From: Campylobacter pinnipediorum subsp. pinnipediorum | GTDB lineage: Bacteria > Campylobacterota > Campylobacteria > Campylobacterales > Campylobacteraceae | Length of the DNA stretch: 64,000 bases | Direction of reading: 5' to 3' | NCBI RefSeq assembly: GCF_002021925.1 | Contig: NZ_CP012546.1 | Span: 620,001 to 684,000, forward strand | Shown: positions 10,495-18,585 of the stretch, one piece after another | How the letters are laid out: each line of letters begins with the position of its first letter | Position numbering within the stretch: the stretch's first letter is position 1 | Translations under genes and position numbers: made by a program | Notes under the pieces: model-generated | The model's input: the letters and a program-made list of their open reading frames with translations, nothing else | What the model was told of the DNA's origin: nothing | The model's database searches: none

Positions 10495-10500
10495 AATTGA

Positions 10501-10549
10501 AAACCCCTTAAAACCTTTTATATCAAGGTTTTAGGGGATTGTTTTTTTA
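10501..10549 (+). terminator. Rho-independent terminator downstream of guaA, inside the element
   Basis: CCCCTTAAAACCTT pairs with AAGGTTTTAGGGG (one bulged base) across an ATATCA-type loop, followed by a run of seven T. It lies just inside attL, so the element rather than the host supplies the guaA terminator. Confidence 0.8.
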
Positions 10550-10550
10550 T

Positions 10551-10572
10551 TTTTGGTTGCATTTTGGTTGTA
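10551..10572. repeat. Tandem 11-bp direct repeat TTTTGGTTGYA near attL
   Basis: TTTTGGTTGCA at 10551-10561 is followed at once by TTTTGGTTGTA at 10562-10572. Short direct repeats next to att core sites often are arm-type binding sites for tyrosine integrases. That role here is an inference. Confidence 0.45.
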
Positions 10573-10593
10573 ATTTATTTTTTAGAATAGATA

Positions 10594-11090
10594 TTATTTA
10601 ATTTTATTTTTACTATCAGCTATATTGATAGGCGTTTTTTTATCCATATCTTTATTTGGAAATTGTGCTTTCCAATTTTCATATTCATCTTCATCTATAT
10701 CAAAACTATAAAAATCATCTCTTAGTTTTGCCCATTTCATAATAAATTTATTTATGTCATTTCCAATTTTATAGTGATCATTAAATTGAAGAACTACATT
10801 CTTATCTCCATTGTCGGACTCATTTATAATTGGTTCAAGGTTACAATAATTTTCTAAATAGAATAATGCGTGCATTGTACCTTCATAAGTTTCAAAATCA
10901 GGCAGTTTCAATTCATAAATGCTGATGTTTAATGCACTGGATATTTTCAGTAATTGTTCATTAGAAGGATTACAGTTTTCTATTTCATAATTTCTAATAG
11001 CAGGCTCACTCATGCCAGAGAGTTCTGCTAATTTTTTTGTGAGTAGCCTTGTTTAAGTCTATAAAACTTAATTTTTTCTCCAATCATCAT
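10594..11090 (-). pseudogene. Xre-family repressor, frameshifted near its N-terminus
   Basis: The helix-turn-helix repressor is split. Codons from the ATG at 11088-11090 read MMIGEKIKFYRLKQGYSQK and then hit a stop; the remainder (KLAELSG, then residues from the ATG at 11011) continues in another frame to 10594. One A is missing from a run of seven (T-run on the plus strand at 11032-11038) compared with what a continuous HTH would need. The C-terminal part is intact, with an acidic region (DEDEYENW). It is divergent from the Xis-like gene, and a palindromic operator candidate lies between them. The defect could be real or a homopolymer error. Confidence 0.75.
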
Positions 11091-11098
11091 TTTTTCAA

Positions 11099-11107
11099 CC
11101 CCCCCCC
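11099..11107 (-). promoter_or_regulatory. G9 tract in the ribosome-binding region of the Xre gene
   Basis: On the minus strand, nine G residues precede TTGAAAAA and the ATG at 11090, so the homopolymer doubles as the Shine-Dalgarno region. In Campylobacter, G or C tracts of this length commonly vary in length by slipped-strand mispairing. Confidence 0.5.
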
Positions 11108-11146
11108 ATTTTTTTTATTGGAATTATAAGTATTATATCACATTCA

Positions 11147-11160
11147 GTTCAAAATTGAAC
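11147..11160. promoter_or_regulatory. Palindromic operator candidate between xre and xis
   Basis: GTTCAA-AA-TTGAAC, two perfect 6-bp arms around two bases, in the divergent intergenic region and 24 nt before the Xis-like ATG. Its size and place fit a binding site of the adjacent Xre repressor. Confidence 0.5.
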
Positions 11161-11183
11161 CGATTAACGAAAGGAGAATAGTA

Positions 11184-11399
11184 ATGGAAAATCAAAAATT
11201 TAAACAAGAAACAAGTGATATGCTCATCCGAGTTGATACTATTGTAAAGGATTTACAAATTTCTAAACCATTAGCGTATAAGCTGATGAAAGAAATGAAT
11301 GATGAATTAAAAAAAGAAGGCTATCTAACTATAGCAGATAGAGTGCCAAGAACATATTACCACAAGAGATTTTTTGGACTCCAATCGGAATCAAGATAA
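11184..11399 (+). CDS. Small winged-helix DNA-binding protein, probable excisionase/regulator
   Basis: An intact 71-residue basic protein with a helix-turn-helix (IVKDLQISKPLAYKLMKEMN) and a wing-like segment GYLTIADRVPRTYYHKR. The ribosome site AAAGGAG lies 9 nt before the ATG. It is immediately upstream of the integrase (9 nt), the usual position of excisionases/directionality factors in Firmicutes integrative elements. Excisionase function is inferred from position and size. Confidence 0.65.
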   Translation: MENQKFKQETSDMLIRVDTIVKDLQISKPLAYKLMKEMNDELKKEGYLTIADRVPRTYYHKRFFGLQSESR

Positions 11400-11407
11400 G
11401 AGGAAGT

Positions 11408-12479
11408 ATGTCAGTAAATAAAGAAAAAAATGGAAAATGCACAGTCTATGTAAAATATACAGATTGGCAAGGAAAAAGAAAAGCTAAGCATAAAAGAGGT
11501 TTTATAACAAAACGAGAAGCTTTGGAATGGGAAAGAGAGTTTATAACTTCTAAATCGCTAGATATGAATATGAAGTTTGAAACTTTTGTTGATATTTATA
11601 TGAAAGATAAAAAACCAAGATTGAAATTAAATACATTTATTTCAAAACAGTATATTATAAGAGATAAGATACTACCATATTTCAAAGATAAAATTACATC
11701 AGATATTAAAAACATCTGATGTAATTAAGTTGCAAAACGAGTTGATTTTATTTAGAGATGAAGAAGGAAAGCCATATTCACAAACTTATTTAAGAACTGT
11801 TCAAAATCAGTTGTCAGCAATTTTGAATCACGCTTGTAGATTTTATGGCTTAGGCTCAAATGTATCTACGAAAGTAGGAAAAATTGGCAAAGCAAGGTCA
11901 AGTAAGATGAATTTTTGGACAAAAGATGAGTTTATGAATTTTTCAGAAGTGATGAAAAATAGACCTAAATCATATTATGCTTTTCAATTATTATTTTTGT
12001 GTAGTATGCGAGTTGGAGAGGTTTTAGCACTAACTCCAAATGATATAAAACTAGATGAGAAAAAAATAATCATTAGTAAGTCATATTAAAGAATAGAGGG
12101 AAAAGACCATATTGCCAGTCCAAAGACATAAAAAAGCAATAGAAAAATTACAATTCCAAATTTTTTAGTAGATTTGATTAAAGAATATATGGATATTTTA
12201 TATGGAATAAAATCAAACGAAAGGTTCTTTTCTTTTAGTGGGCCATATCTTAATAAAGAAATTATAAGAGGTGCAGAAATGGCTGGAATAAAAAGAATTA
12301 GAGTCCACGATTTTAAACATTCTCACGTTGCATACTTAATAGATTTAGGTTTTTCTCCAGTAGTAATAGCTAATAGATTAGGTCACGAAAGTATAGAAAT
12401 AACTTTTAATTATGCCCATCTATATCCATCTAAACAAATAGAAGTGCCAGATAGATTAGACAATGAAATGGAGGAATAA
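11408..12479 (+). pseudogene. Tyrosine integrase, disrupted by a frameshift and two stops
   Basis: Three fragments together make a ~355-residue phage-type integrase. The N-terminal AP2-like arm domain (CTVYVKYTDWQGKRK) and SAM-like core-binding domain are followed by the catalytic domain. A frameshift lies at ~11704-11725; in-frame TAA stops occur at 12087 and 12129. The first catalytic Arg is kept (SMRVGEVLAL), but HxxR reads HDFK, so the second Arg is replaced by Lys. LGHES and a Tyr (NYAHLYP) remain, with one residue fewer than usual before the Tyr. It is not expected to recombine. It is the likely enzyme that once inserted the element at guaA. Confidence 0.88.
11692..11726. repeat. 13-bp perfect inverted repeat at the integrase frameshift
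   Basis: AATTACATCAGAT at 11692-11704 pairs perfectly with ATCTGATGTAATT at 11714-11726 around ATTAAAAAC. The reading frame of the integrase changes inside this hairpin. Confidence 0.8.
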
Positions 12480-12480
12480 A

Positions 12481-12827
12481 ATGAGCAAAATATTTATTAG
12501 AAGTTCACTTTTAAGGAGTAATACACCTAAGCCGGTTATCAAAAAAAGAAAACGAAATAAGATAGTTAATTTTAGCATGACACCTGAAGAAAGTATAATA
12601 AAGTTAAAATGTCAGGTTTGGCAAAGCAAGAATATACAACAGAGTCAGTTTTAAATAATTCAGTCACAACAATAAGTAATAGTAAATCTTTTAGTGAAAT
12701 CAAGAAGATATTATTTAGAATTTATGAAAAGCTAACGGATAATACTACTAATGCTATTATAGATGAAATTGACATTTATGCACTTAAAACAGTTGTAGAA
12801 ATGATAGAGAGGTTACAAGATGAATGA
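12481..12827 (+). pseudogene. Small CopG/MobC-like mobilization protein, frameshifted
   Basis: Starts at ATG 12481 with GGAGG 6 nt upstream, 2 nt after the integrase stop. The N-terminal part is basic (KPVIKKRKRNKIVNF) and reaches MTPEES; the frame then changes near 12600-12610, and the rest (SGLAKQEYTTESVLNN and onward to IDIYALKTVVEMIERL) continues in another frame. The pattern of a ribbon-helix-helix-like segment with SGLxKQEY is common in small genes upstream of mobilization modules of Firmicutes elements. A 19-codon basic ORF (12820-12879) overlaps its end and may be a leader; nothing more is seen up to 12980. Confidence 0.55.
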
Positions 12828-12995
12828 GCTTATTAAAAAGAAAAAATCTCCCAGTCCAAAGACCAGGAGAAATGAATAATTTAATTTAATAAAACATTCC
12901 TTAGACAAGAATAGTTTATCATTAAAAAGCCAAATATTCAATCCAAAGAGAACAAGTTTTTCTTTTTTAGTAAACCATAATAGGAGGACTTGCAG

Positions 12996-13946
12996 ATGAA
13001 ACACTATACTATAGAAACTCCTTTTGATACATTAAATAGGTTTATTGTAGAAAATATAATTGCAGATAAGAGCATATCTTTAATCGTTGCGTCCCCAAAA
13101 AAGGGAAGGACTGCTTTAGGTTTAAATCTAGCCTTATGTGTAAATGCCGGAATAGATTTTTTAGAGAAGAAAGTAAGACAAACTAAAGTAGTTTATTATT
13201 GCAACGAACTTTCAAGAACGGTAATTCAAGAAAGGGTTAAAAAAATAGAGATTCCTTGTTTGCCGAGTCTGAAATTTTATAATGGTACAAGTTGTGTTAC
13301 CTTCGAAGAATTTGAAGAAATGATTGAAAAAAATATCCAAGAGGGATATAAACTTTTTGTTGTAGATACCTTTTCTAAAATCAAATATGAGAGAAATTTA
13401 ATGCCAATGATTACAACGACACTTATGAAGTGATGGCGAAGTATTATAGCCTAGTTGAGAAATATGGCTGTACTTTTATAATGATGTATTATACAAAAAA
13501 AAGATAATTCAGTTAATAGTGTCAGCAAAAAAGTAATTGGATCGCAGGCATTATCAGGTTCAGTAGATACTATTATAGCCATAGATAAAAATTCAGATTT
13601 GACACAGAGTTTAGACTAAATATCACTAGCAGACTGTTTGAGTCAAATATCTATGATGTGAAATTAAATACGGAAAAAAGATACTGAAATTAGATAAAAT
13701 TGACCCAATAACTACCCTAGAGCCATCTATTCAAAAATTAGTTCAGTCTATGCCAAAGAAGAGAAAGAAGCAAAAGGAACGATTGTAGATATCTGTTCTA
13801 AAATCAACCTTGATATTGAAAGTCCACAACAGTTTGGCAAGACCTTAAAGAGAAATATAGGGATACTGAAAAAGTATGGAATTAGTATATCGGTTAAGCG
13901 AAAAAGCAAGGGGAGAATCTACGAACTTCACCTACAAAGCAGATGA
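12996..13946 (+). pseudogene. RecA-fold AAA ATPase (RepA/DnaB-like helicase), multiply frameshifted
   Basis: ATG 12996 follows a strong AGGAGG (12982-12987). The N-terminal ~145 codons are open and show a Walker A-like segment SPKKGRTALGL, where the usual GKT is GRT, and Walker B LFVVDTF. The frame then breaks near 13410, again near 13500 and 13610-13790. Fragments such as KYGCTFIMMYYTKK, ALSGSVDTIIAID and the C-terminal winged-helix-like part (FGKTLKRNIGILKKYG to IYELHLQSR) can be joined across frames. In such elements this type of ATPase is linked to replication or mobilization. It ends in an ATGA overlap with MobC. Confidence 0.75.
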
Positions 13947-14323
13947 AGAATCAAGTGAATAGAAGAAATAATTGTACCGTTCATTTTATGGTAAATAAAG
14001 ATGAAATGAAAGAATTAAACAACAGATTTGAGCTATCAGGATATAGGACAAAATAAGAGTTTTACCGAGATGCCATCTTTAAGAATAAGATTATCAGCAT
14101 AGATATATCCGGAGAATTTAGAAAAGAATTAAGAGAAATAACTTCTCTTGCAAGTAGAAATTCAGCAAACTTAAACCAAATAACAAACCATATAAACAGC
14201 ACAGGAGTAATTTACAAAAAAGATATTGAATTAATGTATTCCGGATTAGAACTGGAGTTGTCATTTCTTACGGAATTTAGAGAAAAAGTTTCAAACTACA
14301 TCATCAATAAGGTAATAAGCTAA
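13943..14323 (+). pseudogene. MobC-like relaxosome protein with one in-frame stop
   Basis: A 126-codon frame from ATG 13943 to TAA 14323 interrupted once, by a TAA at 14054-14056 between RTK and EFYRDAIF. Homologues usually have Gln or Ser there, so CAA to TAA is likely. The C-terminal part SLASRNSANLNQITNHINSTG is the classic bacterial MobC signature: this accessory protein helps the relaxase open the origin of transfer. It overlaps the ATPase pseudogene by 4 bp and the relaxase by 1 bp. Confidence 0.82.
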
Positions 14324-15829
14324 TGGCAGTTACAAAGATACATCCCATAAAAAGCACCCTTAAAAAAGCTATAGATTATATTTGTAATGGAGATAAAACA
14401 GATGAAGAAATCTTTGTCAGCACCCATTTATGTTTAAGAGAAAATGTACACAAAGAATTTGAACTTACTAAAAGAGAATTTAACTCAAGAACAAAAACAT
14501 TAGCCCAGCACCTGATCCAATCTTTTGCCCTAAATGAAGTGTCAGCAGAAGAAGCACATCAGGTAGTTATCGAACTTTGCGATACCATACTGGCTGGAAA
14601 ATATGAGTATGTTCTAGCTACCCATATCGACAACGACTATATCCATAAACATTATATTTAATTCTATCGATGTTGATGAGGGCAAGGTTTATAAGTCTTA
14701 TTACGGCTCCTATATGAAGATTAGAAATGAAAGCGACAGGTTATGTAGAGAACATAATTTATCGGTGATAGATAATGAAACAAAAGAAATCATAAAGAGT
14801 ATCAATACTAGAAAATTCAAAAGTTGGTACGACTAGGAAACCCATCAAAAAGGAAAAAGTTACAAGTCCAAACTACAATTTAACATTGATAGAGCCATTG
14901 AACATTCTCTAAACTATGAGCATTTTTTATCTACTATGAAAGACTATGGTTATGAAATCAAAGAGGGAAAACACATTGCTTTTAGAGAGAAAAATCAAAA
15001 GAGATTTACGAGAGCAAAGAGCATAGACGAAAATTATACGGAAGAAAAAATCAAAGAGCGAATACAGGATAAACTCTTAGGAAATGCTGAGCTGGAAAAC
15101 ATTATAAATGTTAAAGATAAAAGAATTAGTGAAAAGATGAGTGGAAATAAAGTCTATGGCGATAAAATCACTTATGAAAATATGAGAATAATGAGTAAGA
15201 CTCTTATTGAAATAAGAAATTTAGGAATAAAGGACTTTGGAAGTTTAGACAAAGAACTCTCCAAAATAAAAACAGAACTTTCAGAAAAAAGAGAAAAATT
15301 AAGTTTACTAGATACAGAATACTCCAGACGAAAAGATGTTATGGCAGACTTTGAAAATTTAATAGCGAAAAAATCCCACTATGATGGCTATAAGAAAAAT
15401 CCAAAAGACAAGATATATATGATAATGAACGGAAAAGATGTTGAAAAATATCAGGCATCCCATGAAGTGGTGGATATGTTTTTAAGGCAATTTCCCCACC
15501 TAAAAGACTTTATCAATATTGATAAGATAGACAAAAAGACAATGAAAAAAATCAACACTTATTATGAAAATCTATGTAAAAAACAGAACAAAATGGTGGA
15601 TGAATACAATCAATTAGTAGACAGATATGAAAAGCTGGAAAAGATAAAGAACAACGTTGATGCCTATTTATATAGAGGACAAAATAGCGTCAAAAAACAA
15701 AGTTGGATTGAATCCGTTATGAACAAATATAAAGAAGATGAAAACAGGGAAAGAGAGAAAAAACAAAGAAAAAATCAAGAAACGAAATGGAATTATAGGA
15801 GGGAAAAATGTATAGCAGAGAAGATATAA
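14323..15829 (+). pseudogene. MOBP-type relaxase, broken by a frameshift and a stop
   Basis: The N-terminal 110 residues hold the start of a VirD2-like relaxase (AVTKIHPIKSTLKKAIDYI) and the metal-binding histidines in ATHIDNDYIHKH. Directly after them an extra T near 14652 shifts the frame; the expected IIFNSI continues in the next frame. A TAG at 14833 replaces the usual Trp in YDWETH. From 14936 the frame is open to 15829 and forms a long charged coiled-coil tail (res. ~90-290 of the fragment). It once nicked the element's oriT; it is now inactive. The 3' end overlaps the TOPRIM gene by 22 bp. Confidence 0.87.
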
Positions 15830-16689
15830 GAAGAGCAAATGATGTAAGCATTATAAATTATTTGGAACAAAATGTACAAAAACTAATTAGAAAAGGTAGA
15901 GATACCATCAGTCTAGCAGAACGCGAAAGTTTAATCATTACCCCAAGTCAAAATAAGTGGTACTGGTTTTCAAGGCAAATAGGTGGATTGGATTACTGGA
16001 CTTTGTAAAAAAATATGAGGGACTTGATTTTAAGTCAGCGATGGAAAAAATCACAGGAAGTGGCGCTCGGTATTCTTCTTTTAATAAATCGGATAGCAAG
16101 CTTATAAAAAAAGAAAAAGACTTTATTTTACCGGCAAAGGTAGATGATATAAGCAAGGTGTATCAATATCTATGCGAGATTAGAAAAATCAAAAAAAGAG
16201 TTAGTGGATAGAATGATAGCTGAAAATAAATTATATCAAGATAATAGGAACAACTGTGTATTTGTAGGTTATGATATGGCAGGTATTCCAAGATATGCAC
16301 TAAGGGTTGGAACGAATCAAAGTATAAATTTAAAGGGCGAAGTAAGGGGCAGTGATAAAGCCTTTGCTTCTAGTCCCAGATGCAATCATAAATCGGATAA
16401 TATAGCAGTCTTTGAAAGTGTAATAGATGCACTTAGTTATGAGAGCATGAACTCAGCAGAGAATTTAAATACACTAGCCTTACCAGGTATATCAAGTTTA
16501 AGACTGGAGCAATATTTAAAGGAAAATCCACAAACTAAAACCATAATCTTAATGCTTGATAATGACGAAACCGGGATAAACGCAAGTAAGGAATTAGCAT
16601 CTAAGTATTCAGAGAAAGGCTATAATGTGATGATTCATCTACCTAGAAAGCATAAAGACTGGAATGAGGAACTTGTTTCGCAAAGATAG
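15808..16689 (+). pseudogene. DUF3991/TOPRIM primase-like protein, frameshifted
   Basis: ATG 15808 follows a GGAGG site. The N-terminal part (REDIRRANDVSIINYLEQN, then NKWYWFSRQIGG) is the DUF3991 zinc-ribbon-like region; frame changes occur near 15985 and 16195. The C-terminal part is a TOPRIM domain (VFESVIDALSYES, LMLDNDETGINASKEL, KHKDWNEEL) that is still open. It ends early after ELVSQR. Such proteins follow the relaxase in many Clostridia elements and may prime the transferred strand. Confidence 0.8.
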
Positions 16690-16754
16690 TATAATGATAC
16701 TAATATGTATTATGTGAGAGTAGTTAATACTATCTTTGCTGTAATAAAATCATA

Positions 16755-17165
16755 TTAAATTTTTCTCAATTGAATTTGTGTAGGGGAAGTAAATAAAACT
16801 TCAATATAATCTCCTACACAGATATTGGCGTAATATATCCAAGGGGATAATATTTTTAGATTTCCATTACCACTAAGGTTTTTAGCGTATATATCGCCAG
16901 CAGTACTGCAACCAGAGGCTTTTAGTATCCCGGTTGAATGTAATTTGTTATTTACAAATGCGAAATACTCAAAAATATTAACACCTAGTTTATCTATGCC
17001 TAGCTTATTCGAGTTGAAAATATTATACTTATGAGCAAATTTAGTTGGAATGGGAATATACGTTTCGCCATAAATAGGTTCTCTAGATGATGTGTATCTA
17101 TAAGTTCCCTATTTTAAGTGAGTATTCAGTAGTTTGACAGTAAATTTGTCTCCTGATTTTGGCAT
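16755..17165 (-). pseudogene. Orphan B3-like DNA-binding protein with an early in-frame stop
   Basis: A 137-codon frame, ATG at 17163-17165 with AAGGAGGG upstream, interrupted by TAG at codon 19 (17109-17111). The rest is open: RYTSSREPIYGETYIPIP, then GDIYAKNLSGNGNLK, GDYIEV and TSPTQIQLRKI. The YIPIP strand, the N/G-rich middle and the terminal GDxIxV strand resemble the B3-like specificity domain seen at the C-terminus of the neighbouring restriction enzyme and in NgoFVII/EcoRII-type enzymes. It is divergent from that gene, so it may have been an accessory of the restriction system. The remaining space 16690-16754 holds nothing recognised. Confidence 0.5.
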
Positions 17166-17320
17166 AATATCCCTCCTTTAATTTAAAAATTAATATAAAC
17201 TTGTATTGTACTTAAATTAATTATCGTCATATGTATGTTGTATATTAACATAATATATAGTAAAAAAACAAAAATATGATAGAATAAAAAAATATTTATT
17301 AAAAGTAAGGAGGTTTTCTA

Positions 17321-18505
17321 TTGTCAAATAATTTTTTTGAAAATCAAAGCGATGGAAAAAGAAAGTTATATATAGACTTACTAGAAGTTACAGGTTCATT
17401 ATCTAATCTTTTTGCTGAAAGTAGTAATCCATTCTTATATTATAGAGCAATGGAGAATATTTTTTGTAAAGCTTTTGATGCTGAAAACTTATCAAGAAGT
17501 GATGTATCGGCAGATGCTGGAAAAGATGGTATAGGAATAGGACTTAAAACTTTTTTGCAAAACAATGGTAATACTTTTCAAAAAGTTGCTGAATTTAACA
17601 AAGACTCAAATGTTCTTAGAAATTTAAAAGATATGGAATTAGTTAAAAAAGTTGCAAGTATGAGGAATGAAAGAATAAAGTCAACTATGAGAATATGTGG
17701 GCTTAACGATATGATGTATCATTTAGTTACTAGAAGTGATAAGTATATGGCAATATATGAAGAACATATGGATTTAATAGATATAGACAGTATAAGAATA
17801 ACAAAGAAAAACAAGAACACAATACATTTTAGTGATAATATTCACGACTACAGTTTTAGTTTATCTAAAAGTACATTATTAAAAAGGTTTGATACTTCTG
17901 ATACTAGAAAAATATTTGGGTTTTATGTAGATATATTAGATAATCCATATGATTTTTTGTTATCTATTGAATCTAGAAAAGATGATGTAGATAAAATTAA
18001 GCTAATAAATACAAATGATGATATAGTTGATTATATCATTCTACCATTGTATAGTCCTAAGACAAATGAAGTAGAGGAACGCTCCGGTCTGAATCAATGG
18101 AATGCAAGGGGACGCAAAAGAAATGAGAATGAAGTATATATAGCAATTCCTAGTTTTATACATAAGAATAAAAAGAATTTTTTTGAATATAACACTGATG
18201 ATTATAAGACAGAGCCTTTTAATGTTAAATTACCAAATGGAAAAATTTTGAATATGAAAGTCGCTCAGCAAGGAGGTAAAGCCTTAATGAGTAATCCCAA
18301 TTCAGCCTTAGGGGAGTGGATTTTAAGGGAAATATTAGAACTAAAACCTATGGAACTTGTAACAAAAGAGCAATTAGATATTATAGGTATAGATAGTGTT
18401 AAATTATCTAAAAGTAAAGCTGGAATATTTTATTTAGATTTTCTTAAATCGGGAAGCTTTGAGGAATTTGAAGAAAAGTATAGAGAAGAATATAAGCAAA
18501 AATAA
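17321..18505 (+). CDS. Putative type II restriction endonuclease with C-terminal B3-like domain
   Basis: Intact, 394 residues, TTG start with TAAGGAGG 7 nt upstream. The C-terminal ~130 residues match the B3-like DNA-binding module of NgoFVII-type enzymes: EVYIAIPSFIHKNKKNFF, then FNVKLPNGK, KVAQQGGKALMSNP, LGEWILRE and the closing LDIIGIDSVKLSK. The N-terminal ~190 residues contain DGIGIGLKTFL followed by VAEFNK, a possible D...ExK-like nuclease core, but this is tentative. It sits 80 bp upstream of a C5-cytosine methyltransferase, the expected partner. Target sequence is not deducible by eye. Confidence 0.7.
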   Translation: MSNNFFENQSDGKRKLYIDLLEVTGSLSNLFAESSNPFLYYRAMENIFCKAFDAENLSRSDVSADAGKDGIGIGLKTFLQNNGNTFQKVAEFNKDSNVLRNLKDMELVKKVASMRNERIKSTMRICGLNDMMYHLVTRSDKYMAIYEEHMDLIDIDSIRITKKNKNTIHFSDNIHDYSFSLSKSTLLKRFDTSDTRKIFGFYVDILDNPYDFLLSIESRKDDVDKIKLINTNDDIVDYIILPLYSPKTNEVEERSGLNQWNARGRKRNENEVYIAIPSFIHKNKKNFFEYNTDDYKTEPFNVKLPNGKILNMKVAQQGGKALMSNPNSALGEWILREILELKPMELVTKEQLDIIGIDSVKLSKSKAGIFYLDFLKSGSFEEFEEKYREEYKQK

Positions 18506-18543
18506 TTTACAATAAACACTATATAAATAGTGTTTATTGTAAA
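18506..18543. promoter_or_regulatory. 17-bp perfect inverted repeat between endonuclease and methyltransferase
   Basis: TTTACAATAAACACTAT (18506-18522) pairs perfectly with ATAGTGTTTATTGTAAA (18527-18543) around ATAA. No T-run follows, so it may be an operator or an mRNA hairpin rather than a simple terminator. The methyltransferase ATG lies 42 nt downstream. Confidence 0.7.
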
Positions 18544-18585
18544 CAATAGTATTTTGAGGCGTGCCACAAAAAATGGAGGTGCAAA

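Noticed and set aside
12115-12863. 13-bp repeat CCAGTCCAAAGAC at 12115-12127 and 12851-12863, with a weaker match near 12948
   Set aside because: One copy encodes ASPKT in the integrase and the other PSPKT in a short leader ORF; coding coincidence is more likely than a functional repeat.
11400-16700. Alternative genetic code or programmed frameshifting to explain the many stops in the element
   Set aside because: Stops are of mixed type (TAA, TAG) and frameshifts go in different directions, while flanking genes use the standard code; simple decay explains it.
10594-17165. C-to-T hypermutation driven by the element's own C5 methyltransferase as cause of the stop codons
   Set aside because: Inferred ancestral codons (CAA, TGG) would fit C/G to T/A changes, but frameshifts are as common and the methylation site is unknown; too few events to support it.
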